From: Flavobacterium lutivivi
GTDB taxonomy: Bacteria > Bacteroidota > Bacteroidia > Flavobacteriales > Flavobacteriaceae
NCBI RefSeq assembly: GCF_014642275.1
Contig: NZ_BMIM01000007.1
Span: 1-64,000, forward strand
Direction of reading: 5' to 3'
DNA: 64,000 nt
A model generated the notes under the pieces. That model made no database searches. It saw nothing but the letters and a program-made list of their open reading frames with translations, and had not been told where the DNA came from. This document shows positions 51,583-59,877 of this stretch, piece by piece; the stretch's first letter is position 1, and each line of letters begins with the position of its first letter. The translations under genes were made by a program, and so were the position numbers.

Positions 51583-53364
51583 TTAGTAGTTTAAAAAAAT
51601 ATTTTCAAGACTTTTAACGTCGATTTTGCAAATTTTTTGAAGTTCTTCCACTGTTCCGTGTTCGATAAAATTATCAGGAATTCCGAGGATTTTTACAGGT
51701 TTTGTATAGTTGTTTTCAGAGGCAAATTCAACAATTGCCGAACCAAATCCGCCTTTGATTGTTCCATCTTCAATGGTAATAATATTTTCGAAAGAACTGA
51801 AAATTTCGTGTAACAATTTTTCATCCAAAGGTTTAATAAAACCAAAGTCATAATGCGCAATAGTTTCGGGTTGATTGAGGTTTTCCAAAGCTATTGAAAC
51901 ATTATTCGCGATAAAACCCGTAGATAAAACAGCGGTTTTTGCGCCTTTTTTCAGCAAATGAGCTTTACCAATTTCGATTTTTTCAAATTCGTAATTCGTA
52001 ATTTTTAATTCATAATTTGAGTGTTTTCCTCTTCCGCGCGGATAGCGAATCGCAATGGGATGTGGCAAACCTAACGAAGCTGTATAAAGAATATTTTGCA
52101 AATCGATTTCGTCTTTTGGTGCATAAATAATCATATTCGGAATGCAACGCAGATAGGCAATATCAAAAACACCGTGATGCGTGGCACCATCTTCGCCAAC
52201 AATTCCAGCGCGGTCTAAACAGAAAATCACAGGCAAATTTTGCAAAGCCACATCATGAATTACTTGGTCATAAGCACGTTGCAAAAAAGTAGAGTAGATG
52301 TTGCAAAAAACAACCATGCCTTGTGTTGTCATTCCAGCCGAAAGTGTAACAGCATGTTGTTCGGCAATGCCAACGTCAAAAGCTCTTTCGGGAAAAGCGT
52401 CCATCATAAATTTCATCGAACTTCCGCTCGGCATTGCAGGTGTAATTCCGATTATTTTTGGATTATTTTTGGCCAATTCAACCAAAGTCAATCCAAAAAC
52501 ATCTTGAAATTTCATTGGTAAATGTTCTTCCGATTTTGGAATAATTTCTCCAGTTTTTGCATCAAATTTTCCTGGCGCATGATATTTTACTTGGTCTTTT
52601 TCGGCTTGTTCCAAACCTTTACCTTTTGTGGTTACGATATGTAGAAATTTTGGACCTTTTGTTTTTTTTAATCGTTCTAATTCCGAAATTAATTTGGGTA
52701 AATCGTGACCATCAATTGGACCAGAATAATCAAAATTCAACGATTTAATCATGTTGTTTTGTTTCGGATTTTTTCCTTCTTTAACCGAAGTCAAATAGTG
52801 TTTCAAAGCACCAACACTTGGATCAATTCCAATAGCATTATCATTTAGTATAACCAACAAGTTAGCATCAGTAACTCCAGCGTGATTTAAACCTTCAAAA
52901 GCCATTCCACTAGCAATTGACGCATCGCCAATCACCGCAATATGATGTTTGTTTTCGCCTTTAAGTTGCGAAGCAATCGCCATGCCCAAAGCTGCCGAAA
53001 TTGAGGTAGAAGAATGTCCAACACCAAACGTGTCGTAAATACTTTCGCTTCGTTTTGGAAAACCCGAAATACCTCCAAGTTGACGATTAGTGTCAAATTT
53101 GGTTCTTCGTTCGGTTAAAATTTTATGCCCATAGGCTTGATGACCAACATCCCAAACCAATAAATCATTTGGTGTGTCAAAAACATAATGCAACGCAATC
53201 GTTAGTTCAACAACACCAAGACTTGCGCCAAGATGACCTTCTTTTACCGAAACAATATCAATGATGAATTCACGCAATTCTGTAGCCAAATCGGGTAATT
53301 CCGAAAGGGATAATTTTCGTAAATCAACAGGAGAATTAATATGTTCGAGTATTTTTTTTGACAT
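51583..53364 (-). CDS. dxs: 1-deoxy-D-xylulose-5-phosphate synthase
   Basis: Dxs condenses pyruvate and glyceraldehyde-3-phosphate in the non-mevalonate isoprenoid pathway. I start at 53364 (MSKKILEHINSPVDLRKLS); an upstream ATG at 53379 adds five residues. The 593-residue protein has WDVGHQAYGHKILTERR, the TPP motif GDASIASGMAFEGLNHAG with NDNAIGID, and the transketolase-like GIAEQHAVTLSAG. Near residue 455 it contains an in-frame segment NYELKITNYEFEK encoded by an intergenic-style repeat. The tadA gene diverges. Confidence 0.95.
   Translation of the reverse strand: MSKKILEHINSPVDLRKLSLSELPDLATELREFIIDIVSVKEGHLGASLGVVELTIALHYVFDTPNDLLVWDVGHQAYGHKILTERRTKFDTNRQLGGISGFPKRSESIYDTFGVGHSSTSISAALGMAIASQLKGENKHHIAVIGDASIASGMAFEGLNHAGVTDANLLVILNDNAIGIDPSVGALKHYLTSVKEGKNPKQNNMIKSLNFDYSGPIDGHDLPKLISELERLKKTKGPKFLHIVTTKGKGLEQAEKDQVKYHAPGKFDAKTGEIIPKSEEHLPMKFQDVFGLTLVELAKNNPKIIGITPAMPSGSSMKFMMDAFPERAFDVGIAEQHAVTLSAGMTTQGMVVFCNIYSTFLQRAYDQVIHDVALQNLPVIFCLDRAGIVGEDGATHHGVFDIAYLRCIPNMIIYAPKDEIDLQNILYTASLGLPHPIAIRYPRGRGKHSNYELKITNYEFEKIEIGKAHLLKKGAKTAVLSTGFIANNVSIALENLNQPETIAHYDFGFIKPLDEKLLHEIFSSFENIITIEDGTIKGGFGSAIVEFASENNYTKPVKILGIPDNFIEHGTVEELQKICKIDVKSLENIFLNY
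51984..52019 (-). repeat. AATTCGTAATT-type repeat inside the dxs reading frame
   Basis: CAAATTCGTAATTCGTAATT followed by TTTAATTCATAATTTG is the kind of AT-rich repeat otherwise seen between genes (compare AATTCGTAATTATTC before recJ at about 19706). Here it encodes the in-frame residues NYELKITNYEFE in dxs. Confidence 0.5.
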
Positions 53365-53368
53365 AAGA

Positions 53369-53376
53369 CAAATGTA
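53369..53376 (-). promoter_or_regulatory. candidate -7 promoter box of dxs
   Basis: The minus strand reads TACATTTG, only 5 bases before the dxs ATG. If functional, transcription would begin almost at the start codon. Confidence 0.35.
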
Positions 53377-53389
53377 CAAATTGAAATCG

Positions 53390-53397
53390 TATTTTTG
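53390..53397 (+). promoter_or_regulatory. candidate -7 promoter box of tadA
   Basis: TATTTTTG lies 4 bases before the tadA ATG at 53402, again implying a nearly leaderless transcript. Confidence 0.35.
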
Positions 53398-53401
53398 TTT
53401 T

Positions 53402-53845
53402 ATGGAAAGTCCTTTTACTGACGAATATTTTATGAAAAAAGCTTTGCAAGAAGCTGAAATGGCTTTTGAAAAAGGTGAAATTCCTGTTGGCGCTGTTGTT
53501 GTAATTGATAATAAAGTTATTGCGAGAAGTCATAATTTGACCGAATTACTCAATGATGTGACAGCTCATGCCGAAATGCAAGCTATAACTTCGGCAGCAA
53601 ATTATATCGGCGGAAAATATTTAAAAGGTTGCACACTTTATGTTACACTCGAACCTTGCCAAATGTGTGCTGGCGCTTTGTATTGGAGCCAAATATCTAG
53701 AATTGTTTTTGGAGCACGCGATGAGCAACGTGGTTTTATGACTTTGGGAACTCAGTTACATCCAAAAACAGAAGTCAAACACGGAGTTTATGCAGAGGAA
53801 GCTTCAGATTTAATGATTCGTTTTTTTGCTCAAAGGAGAAAATAA
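53402..53845 (+). CDS. tadA: tRNA-specific adenosine deaminase
   Basis: The enzyme forms inosine at the wobble position of tRNA-Arg(ACG). I start at 53402 (MESPFTDEYFMKKALQEAEM); an ATG at 53261 lies deep within the divergent dxs gene and adds an unrelated 47 residues. The 147-residue protein has GEIPVGAVVVID, the zinc/proton-shuttle motif TAHAEMQAI, and TLEPCQMCAGALYWSQI. The length and motifs fit TadA rather than cytosine or guanine deaminases, although guanine deaminase is a close relative. Confidence 0.92.
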   Translation: MESPFTDEYFMKKALQEAEMAFEKGEIPVGAVVVIDNKVIARSHNLTELLNDVTAHAEMQAITSAANYIGGKYLKGCTLYVTLEPCQMCAGALYWSQISRIVFGARDEQRGFMTLGTQLHPKTEVKHGVYAEEASDLMIRFFAQRRK

Positions 53846-53905
53846 ATTATTCTGATATAATATATTAAGAGTTTTTACGTTTTTAAAAATAAATCAATCT
53901 TGCAG

Positions 53906-54664
53906 ATGGAAAAAATTAAATCTTCTATAATTATTGGTGTTGCGATAATTATCACCGCTTGGATTTTGGGTAAATCATTTCAAAACCGCAATCAGAATTT
54001 AGATTCAATTTCAGTTATTGGATTAGGTACTAAGGATTTTGTTTCAGATGAAATTCTTTGGTCGGGTAGTTTTAATGCGCAAAGTATGGATATAAAAACA
54101 GCCTACAACAAAATAGTTTCTGATCAAAAAATTGTGCGTGATTTTTTTATTTCAAAAGGATTTAAGCCCGATGAATTTAATTTTGGAGCGGTGAATTTCC
54201 AGAAAAAATTTCGAGAAATTAGAAGTGAAAATAACGAAAACAATTATCAAACACGTTATGAACAGGTTTTTGACGGATATGAAGCAACACAAACCATTAC
54301 TTTTTCTGCAAAGAAAAACCCTGATTTGATGAAGCGAATAGAAGAGGTTTCTAGCAAAACATCAGAGTTAGTTAATTCTGGTATCGAATTAACTTCTAAT
54401 AGTATTCAATACACTTATTCAGATTTGCCAAGTTTAAAACAAAGTTTGATTGAAAATGCAACAAAAGATGCTAACGAAAGAGCAACAAAAATCGTAAAAA
54501 CAGCCGATGGAAGTTTAGGAAAATTAAAGCGAGCTAGCATGGGAGTTTTTCAAATTACAGGTCAAGGTTCAACAGAAGAAGATAGTTATGGCGGAATTAA
54601 TGACACCTACAGTAAAAATAAAACTGCAAGAATTACTGTAAGGCTAGAGTACGAGTTAGATTAG
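53906..54664 (+). CDS. SIMPL-domain (DUF541) protein
   Basis: The ATG at 53906 (MEKIKSSIIIGVAIIITAWI) gives 252 residues with an N-terminal membrane anchor or signal segment (about 7-22) and a periplasmic SIMPL domain (about 35-252) showing VIGLGTKDFVSDEILWSGSF at its start, ATKDANERATKIVKTADGSLG and TARITVRLEYEL at its end. The YggE-like family has been linked to oxidative stress tolerance; the function here is unknown. A terminator follows the stop. Confidence 0.88.
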   Translation: MEKIKSSIIIGVAIIITAWILGKSFQNRNQNLDSISVIGLGTKDFVSDEILWSGSFNAQSMDIKTAYNKIVSDQKIVRDFFISKGFKPDEFNFGAVNFQKKFREIRSENNENNYQTRYEQVFDGYEATQTITFSAKKNPDLMKRIEEVSSKTSELVNSGIELTSNSIQYTYSDLPSLKQSLIENATKDANERATKIVKTADGSLGKLKRASMGVFQITGQGSTEEDSYGGINDTYSKNKTARITVRLEYELD

Positions 54665-54684
54665 AATTCAAAACGTTCCTATAC

Positions 54685-54723
54685 AAAAAAACCGTCTTGT
54701 TAATCTAACAAGACGGTTTTTTT
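54685..54723. terminator. bidirectional terminator
   Basis: AAAAAACCGTCTTGTTA, ATC loop, TAACAAGACGGTTTTTT. It is an 18-bp stem shared by the SIMPL gene and the convergent rng. Confidence 0.95.
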
Positions 54724-56263
54724 AATTAATTTCTTTTCCGTTTTCGTCAAAGAAATGATATTCTAAATACGTGTAAGCGTCACGCGGTACAATTTTCACC
54801 CATTTTTTATGTTCAAAAAGCCATTTTGAACGTATTGATGGAAAACCTTTTTTTAGGTAAGCTACCACAAAAGGATGTGCGTTGAGCACAATTTTTTTAT
54901 AATCATTTTTTAATCTTTCAACCTCTGAAGAAATTTTATCAATAATAAGTATTGGAGCTTCAATTTCTCCATCTCCATTAGGGTTTTCTTCTTTAGTTTT
55001 AATATTTACCTCTGGACGAACTCTTTGTCTTGTAATTTGAACTAATCCAAATTTACTTGGAGGTAATATTTTGTGTTTAGCTTTATCGTCGCTCATTTCT
55101 TCTTTTAAGAAATCATAAAGCACTTTTCTGTTATCGGGATTTTGCATATCAATAAAATCGACAACAATAATTCCTCCCATATCTCTCAATCTTAATTGTC
55201 GAGCAATTTCTGCTGCAGCAATTAAATTTACTTCGAGTGCTGTATCCTCTTGGCTAGAAGCTTTGTTCGATCTGTTTCCGCTATTTACATCAATAACATG
55301 GAGAGCTTCAGTATGTTCTATTATTAGATAAGCACCTTTACTCATTGAAACAGTTTTACCGAATGATGTTTTTATTTGCCTTTCAATATGATATTTTTCA
55401 AAAAGAGGCACATCTTTCGATTGATAAAACTTAACTATTTTTTGTTTCTCAGGAGCTATTTCGGCTAAATAGTCCTTTGTTTCTTGATACAACTCTTCGT
55501 CATCTATTTGAATACCAGTAAAGGTATCGTTAAAAACATCTCTAAGTATTGAAGAAGCTTTATTCAGTTCTCCCAATACTTTTGACGGATGATGAGCAGT
55601 TGCTAATCTTTTACACATTGCAGTCCAACGATTAATCAGGTTCTGCAAATCTTTTTCGATTTCGGCTGTATTTTTGCCTTCGGCTACTGTACGAACAATA
55701 ACCCCAAATCCTTTTGGTTTAACTGCTTGAACCATTTTCTTTAATCTGTCTTTTTCTTCTCTAGAATCAATTTTCTGTGAAACCGAAACTCTATCAGAAA
55801 AAGGAACAAGAACTAAGAATCTACCTGCCAATGAGAGCTCTGAGCTTATTCTTGGGCCTTTTGTAGAAATGGGTTCTTTTACAACTTGAACAAGTATAGA
55901 CTGGTTAGCACTCAACACATCCATGATGGAGCCGTCTTTGTCTATTTCTTTTTCAAAAGGAAAATTTTTTAAGGTGAAATCTTTTATTTTACCTGCGCTT
56001 ACAAGTTTTATGAATTTCAAATAAGAGAGCAAATTTGGACCAAGGTCATGATAATGTAAAAAGGCATCTTTTTCGAAACCTACATTAACAAAGGCCGCAT
56101 TTAGTCCTGCAACTGGTTTCCTGATTTTGGCAATAAAAATATCGCCTACTTGAAACTGGTTGCCTTTTTCCTCTTCTTTGTGTAATTCAATTAGTTTTCC
56201 ATCTTTTAATAAGGCAAAATCTACAGCATTTTCACCACTACGGATGATTAATTCTTTATTCAT
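54722..56263 (-). CDS. rng: ribonuclease G / RNase E family
   Basis: This endoribonuclease processes rRNA and mRNA. The 513 residues include an N-terminal S1 domain (about 36-130, GDIFIAKIRKPVAGLNAAFV), an RNase H-like and 5'-sensor region (VIVRTVAEGKNTAEIEKDL), and the catalytic Mg-binding aspartates in LHVIDVNSGN and IIVVDFIDM. The length matches RNase G, with no long RNase E scaffold tail. It lies downstream of HU and the 30-residue basic gene on the same strand, with a 234-base gap between. Confidence 0.95.
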   Translation of the reverse strand: MNKELIIRSGENAVDFALLKDGKLIELHKEEEKGNQFQVGDIFIAKIRKPVAGLNAAFVNVGFEKDAFLHYHDLGPNLLSYLKFIKLVSAGKIKDFTLKNFPFEKEIDKDGSIMDVLSANQSILVQVVKEPISTKGPRISSELSLAGRFLVLVPFSDRVSVSQKIDSREEKDRLKKMVQAVKPKGFGVIVRTVAEGKNTAEIEKDLQNLINRWTAMCKRLATAHHPSKVLGELNKASSILRDVFNDTFTGIQIDDEELYQETKDYLAEIAPEKQKIVKFYQSKDVPLFEKYHIERQIKTSFGKTVSMSKGAYLIIEHTEALHVIDVNSGNRSNKASSQEDTALEVNLIAAAEIARQLRLRDMGGIIVVDFIDMQNPDNRKVLYDFLKEEMSDDKAKHKILPPSKFGLVQITRQRVRPEVNIKTKEENPNGDGEIEAPILIIDKISSEVERLKNDYKKIVLNAHPFVVAYLKKGFPSIRSKWLFEHKKWVKIVPRDAYTYLEYHFFDENGKEIN

Positions 56264-56288
56264 GTTGTAAATTTTTATCCCGACAAAG

Positions 56289-56363
56289 AGCCTTTAGCTT
56301 TTGGCTTCTAGCTTTCAGCCTTTGTATTGGCTAATTGCTAATAGCTAACTGCTGACAGCTAAC
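56289..56363. repeat. low-complexity GCTAA/AGCC intergenic repeat
   Basis: Phrases based on GGCTTCTAGCTTTCAGCC and GCTAATAGCTAACTGCTGA repeat imperfectly in the gap between the 30-residue basic gene and rng. They can fold on themselves and look like a dispersed flavobacterial intergenic repeat. Confidence 0.5.
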
Positions 56364-56473
56364 GTAAGGATGGATTAAACATTTTAAAACAGGTATAATT
56401 TACCCGACGAATATAGTACTCAGTTCTCGGTAATTGTTTACTGATTACTATTATTCAATTTCAATGAACGTTT

Positions 56474-56506
56474 AAAAAGAAAAAAGTAGTTATAGAACTA
56501 CTTTTT
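56474..56506 (-). terminator. terminator overlapping the end of the 30-residue basic gene
   Basis: AAAAAGTAGTT and AACTACTTTTT (56481-56491 and 56496-56506) form a hairpin; on the minus strand T-rich DNA follows. The stop codon of the small gene lies inside the stem. Confidence 0.7.
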
Positions 56507-56590
56507 CTTTTTGTGACGGTTAGCTCTCGCTCTTTTTTTACGTTTGTGCGTAGCTACCTTATGTCTTTTTCTTTTTTTACCACTTGGCAT
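56498..56590 (-). CDS. 30-residue, extremely basic protein (mS38/COX24-like)
   Basis: The translation starts MPSGKKRKRHKVATHKRKKR and ends ARANRHKKKK: 19 of 30 residues are Lys, Arg or more with five His. The frame is complete and is flanked by the HU gene 29 bases upstream and by a terminator at its stop. The KRKRHKVATHKRKKR core resembles the mS38/COX24_C family of tiny ribosomal proteins, so a ribosomal role is likely but inferred. It is far too short for usual gene finding. Confidence 0.75.
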   Translation of the reverse strand: MPSGKKRKRHKVATHKRKKRARANRHKKKK

Positions 56591-56619
56591 ACTTTAGTTT
56601 TTTGTGATTAATAAATATT

Positions 56620-56913
56620 TTAAGCAACAACTTCAGTGTTTGTTTTTACTGACTCAACAAAAACTTTAGCTGGTTTGAATGCTGGGATATTGTGTGCAGG
56701 AATTTTGATAGTAGTGTTTTTTGAAATGTTTCTACCTGTTTTTTCTGCTCTTGTTTTGATAATAAAGCTACCAAAACCTCTTAAATAAACGTTGTCACCT
56801 GTTTCTAATGAAGTTTTTACTTCTTCCATAAACGATTCAACTGTTGCCTGAACATCTCCTTTTTCTAAGCCTAATTTTTCTGAAATCTTCGCTACGATAT
56901 CTGCTTTCGTCAT
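56620..56913 (-). CDS. HU family DNA-binding protein
   Basis: I chose the ATG at 56913 (MTKADIVAKISEKLGLEKGD); an upstream ATG adds 15 residues of no family resemblance. The 97-residue histone-like protein has the HU core: helical dimer part, VYLRGFGSFIIKTRAEKTGRN and IKIPAHNIPAFKPAK, the DNA-binding arm. It organises the nucleoid as a dimer. It is followed by the 30-residue basic gene, likely in one transcript. Confidence 0.95.
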   Translation of the reverse strand: MTKADIVAKISEKLGLEKGDVQATVESFMEEVKTSLETGDNVYLRGFGSFIIKTRAEKTGRNISKNTTIKIPAHNIPAFKPAKVFVESVKTNTEVVA

Positions 56914-57021
56914 TTTATTTCTAATTTTAATATTAAGTGTGATTTTTTGCGAGTGCAAATATATGAATTAAAAAAACAATTTTTCAACTATAATCTCTTA
57001 AAATTTAATCACATAATGATT

Positions 57022-57029
57022 TATTTTTG
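57022..57029 (+). promoter_or_regulatory. candidate -7 promoter box of mutY
   Basis: TATTTTTG (TAnnTTTG) lies 17 bases before the mutY ATG. Confidence 0.45.
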
Positions 57030-57046
57030 CACCACCTTTTTCAACT

Positions 57047-58102
57047 ATGGATTTTTCTAACTTATTAATTCAATGGTATTTAAAAAATAAACGTGATTTG
57101 CCTTGGCGAAACACTACAGATTCCTATGCGATTTGGTTGTCTGAAATTATCCTTCAGCAAACAAGAGTTGCTCAAGGATTGCCTTATTATTTGAGGTTTA
57201 TGGAAGCTTTTCCAACTGTTTTTGATTTGGCAAATGCTTCAGAGAATGATGTGCTTGTGCTTTGGCAAGGTTTAGGATATTATTCTCGTGCTCGCAACAT
57301 GCACAAAACAGCCCAGTATGTTGTTAGTGAATTAAATGGCGTTTTTCCTAAGACATATGTAGAGTTAAAAAAATTGAAAGGAGTTGGCGATTATACCGCT
57401 GCTGCAATAGCTTCTTTCTGTAATAATGAAGAAGTTCCAGTAATTGATGGAAATGTTTACAGAGTTTTGTCAAGGTACTTTGGAATTAAAGAAGATATTT
57501 CTATAACTACAACCCGTAAGGTCTTTGTAAAAATTGCAAAGGAACTAATTCCACCAAGTAAAAGTTATTTGTTTAATCAAGCTATTATGGAGTTTGGAGC
57601 TTTGCAATGTGTGCCAAAAAAAGCAGATTGCATGAGTTGCATCTTTAACAATAGTTGTTTTGCATTTGCTAATAATAGTGTAGAATTATTTCCAGTAAAA
57701 TCTAAGAAGACAAAAACAAGAAATCGATTTTTTAATTACATCGTTTTTTTTGATGAGCATGAAAATGTTTTGGTAAACAAAAGAACTGAAAAAGACATTT
57801 GGCAAAATTTGCATGAATTTCCATTAATTGAAACTGAGCAAAATGAAGACTATGAAAAGTTCGTCCAAACTATTCAAGAAAAGTTCAATTTTGCAGATAG
57901 AATTGTTTCTATAAAACCATTTTATCATCATCAAACGATACACAAACTATCTCATCAAAATTTACATATTAAATTTTGGCATGTTTTAGTTTCTGGGGAA
58001 TTAAAAAATGGATTATCAATAAAAAATCTATCAAAATTGCCATTTCCGATAGTTATTTTTAATTTTATAGAGAAAGAATTATTAAAAATTAAAAAAAAGT
58101 AG
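57047..58102 (+). CDS. mutY: A/G-specific adenine glycosylase
   Basis: MutY removes adenine mispaired with 8-oxoguanine. The 351 residues show the catalytic helix LSEIILQQTRVAQGLPYY, the HhH-GPD region LKGVGDYTAAAIASF and VPVIDGNVYRV, then the 4Fe-4S cluster cysteines in CVPKKADCMSCIFNNSC. A C-terminal NUDIX-like 8-oxoG-recognition domain follows (about 225-351). It heads the conserved mutY-ssb-gldE-gldD order. Confidence 0.96.
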   Translation: MDFSNLLIQWYLKNKRDLPWRNTTDSYAIWLSEIILQQTRVAQGLPYYLRFMEAFPTVFDLANASENDVLVLWQGLGYYSRARNMHKTAQYVVSELNGVFPKTYVELKKLKGVGDYTAAAIASFCNNEEVPVIDGNVYRVLSRYFGIKEDISITTTRKVFVKIAKELIPPSKSYLFNQAIMEFGALQCVPKKADCMSCIFNNSCFAFANNSVELFPVKSKKTKTRNRFFNYIVFFDEHENVLVNKRTEKDIWQNLHEFPLIETEQNEDYEKFVQTIQEKFNFADRIVSIKPFYHHQTIHKLSHQNLHIKFWHVLVSGELKNGLSIKNLSKLPFPIVIFNFIEKELLKIKKK

Positions 58103-58110
58103 TAAATTTG
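58103..58110 (+). promoter_or_regulatory. candidate -7 promoter box of ssb
   Basis: TAAATTTG (TAnnTTTG) begins directly after the mutY stop and lies 23 bases before the ssb ATG, so ssb may also be transcribed on its own. Confidence 0.4.
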
Positions 58111-58133
58111 ATTGATTTATACTTTCTTTTATT

Positions 58134-58556
58134 ATGAATGGAACGGTAAATAAAGTAATCCTCATTGGTCACCTTGGAGATGATGTGAAAATGCATTATT
58201 TTGATGGTGGTAACTGTATTGCTCGATTTCCTCTTGCAACGAACGAAGTATATATAAACAAACAAACCAACGAAAAAATAACTTCTACAGAATGGCATAA
58301 TTTAGTGGTTAGAAATAAAGCTGCCGAAATTTGCGAAAAGTATTTGTCCAAAGGAGATAAAATATATGTAGAAGGTAGAATAAAATCTCGTCAATGGCAA
58401 GCAGAAGATGGGTCAACAAAATATACAACAGAAATTCAAGTAACTGAATTTGTGTTTCTGAATATTAAAAAAGACTCAGATAATGTGAAGCAAGTACAAT
58501 CTAGTGAAAATAAAGATAATAGTGGTATATCTGACGAAATGGATATGCCTTATTAA
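58134..58556 (+). CDS. ssb: single-stranded DNA-binding protein
   Basis: The 140-residue protein has an OB fold (about 1-105) with MNGTVNKVILIGHLGDDVKM, TEWHNLVVRNKAAEICEKYL and VEGRIKSRQWQAEDGS, followed by a short disordered tail. The tip ends DEMDMPY, a variant of the acidic DDDIPF tip that recruits partner proteins, with Tyr in place of Phe. It lies between mutY and gldE. Other SSB copies may exist elsewhere. Confidence 0.95.
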   Translation: MNGTVNKVILIGHLGDDVKMHYFDGGNCIARFPLATNEVYINKQTNEKITSTEWHNLVVRNKAAEICEKYLSKGDKIYVEGRIKSRQWQAEDGSTKYTTEIQVTEFVFLNIKKDSDNVKQVQSSENKDNSGISDEMDMPY

Positions 58557-58581
58557 AATTGTTTAATTAATACTTTTTCGT

Positions 58582-59877
58582 TTGGATCCTGAACCCAGTT
58601 ACTCGTTTACTGAAATTCTAGACACACAAGCTATTCTAGGTTGGCTTATTGTTTTCCTACTTTTGTTTTTATCTGCTATGATATCTGCCGCTGAGGTTGC
58701 TCTCTTTTCATTGTCCCCAAAAGATGTTGAAAAATTGTCTTCTGATAATCCCAAGAAAGGAAAACTATTAGATAAAATCCTTCAAAAACCAAAGAAACTA
58801 TTAGCAACACTATTGTTGGCTAATAATTTTTTAAACATCGGGGTTGTAATTATTTTTTCAATAGTAGGAAGTTCTCTTTTTGAAAACATTTTATCACCAG
58901 TAATTAAGTTTGTTGTAGAAGTAGTATTGGTTACTTTTTTGATTTTGCTTTTTGGAGAGGTTTTGCCAAAAATATATGCAAGTAGAAATAGCCTAAAATT
59001 TTCAGCATTTATAATTGTTCCTTTAAGTTTTTTAGACAAACTACTATCACCTATAAGTATTCCAATGCGAAACATTTCTAATGTTTTGCATAACAAATTA
59101 GGAAATCAAAAAAGTAATATTTCTGTCAATCAATTATCTCAAGCACTTGAGTTAACTTCTCCAGATGACACTACTACTGATGAACAAAAAATATTGGAAG
59201 GAATTGTTTCCTTTGGAAATACAGATACAAAACAAGTAATGAGTCCCAGAATAGATGTATTTGCACTCGATATAACGGAAACTTTCTCTGAGATTTATCC
59301 AAAAATTATTGATAAAGGCTATTCAAGAATTCCTGTTTTTGAAGATAATATTGACCACATTGTTGGGGTTTTGTTTGTAAAAGATCTAATTCCACATATT
59401 CACAAAAAAGAATTTGAGTGGGATAAAATAATTAGAGAACCGTTTTTTGTTCCAGAAAACAAGAAACTAGATGATTTGCTAAAGGATTTTCAATCTATGA
59501 AAAGTCATCTAGCTATAGTTGTAGATGAATATGGAGGAACTTCAGGTATAGTGACTCTTGAAGATATTATTGAAGAGATAGTAGGCGATATTTCGGATGA
59601 ATTTGATGATGAAAACATTAATTTTTCTCAAATAGATGAAAAGAATTTTATCTTTGAGGGGAAAATAAATCTCAAGGATTTTTACAAAATTACTGGTCTT
59701 GAAGAAGAACCTTTTGAAGCAAAAAAAGGAGAAGCGGAAACATTGGCTGGTTTTATTTTAGAAAACTTGGGACATTTTCCAAAAAAAGGTCAAAAAATAC
59801 ACTTTTCTTCTACTTTTTTCGTTATTGAAGCTGTGGATAAGAGAAGAATAAAACAAATAAAAGTTACCCTTGAATAG
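58582..59877 (+). CDS. gldE: gliding motility-associated protein GldE (HlyC/CorC-type)
   Basis: The start is a TTG at 58582 (first residues MDPEPSYSFTEILDTQAILG), the first start consistent with the family; no ATG lies nearby in frame. The 431 residues contain an N-terminal DUF21 membrane domain (about 20-180), two CBS domains (about 205-335, including VMSPRIDVFAL and IVVDEYGGTSGIVTLEDIIE) and a CorC_HlyC C-terminal domain. In Flavobacterium, GldE supports gliding together with GldD, whose gene starts directly after the stop. Confidence 0.95.
   Translation: MDPEPSYSFTEILDTQAILGWLIVFLLLFLSAMISAAEVALFSLSPKDVEKLSSDNPKKGKLLDKILQKPKKLLATLLLANNFLNIGVVIIFSIVGSSLFENILSPVIKFVVEVVLVTFLILLFGEVLPKIYASRNSLKFSAFIIVPLSFLDKLLSPISIPMRNISNVLHNKLGNQKSNISVNQLSQALELTSPDDTTTDEQKILEGIVSFGNTDTKQVMSPRIDVFALDITETFSEIYPKIIDKGYSRIPVFEDNIDHIVGVLFVKDLIPHIHKKEFEWDKIIREPFFVPENKKLDDLLKDFQSMKSHLAIVVDEYGGTSGIVTLEDIIEEIVGDISDEFDDENINFSQIDEKNFIFEGKINLKDFYKITGLEEEPFEAKKGEAETLAGFILENLGHFPKKGQKIHFSSTFFVIEAVDKRRIKQIKVTLE

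Noticed and set aside
58550-58556. SSB tip DEMDMPY as a defect
   Set aside because: Variation of the acidic tip is frequent; the OB fold is intact and the gene is in its conserved operon.
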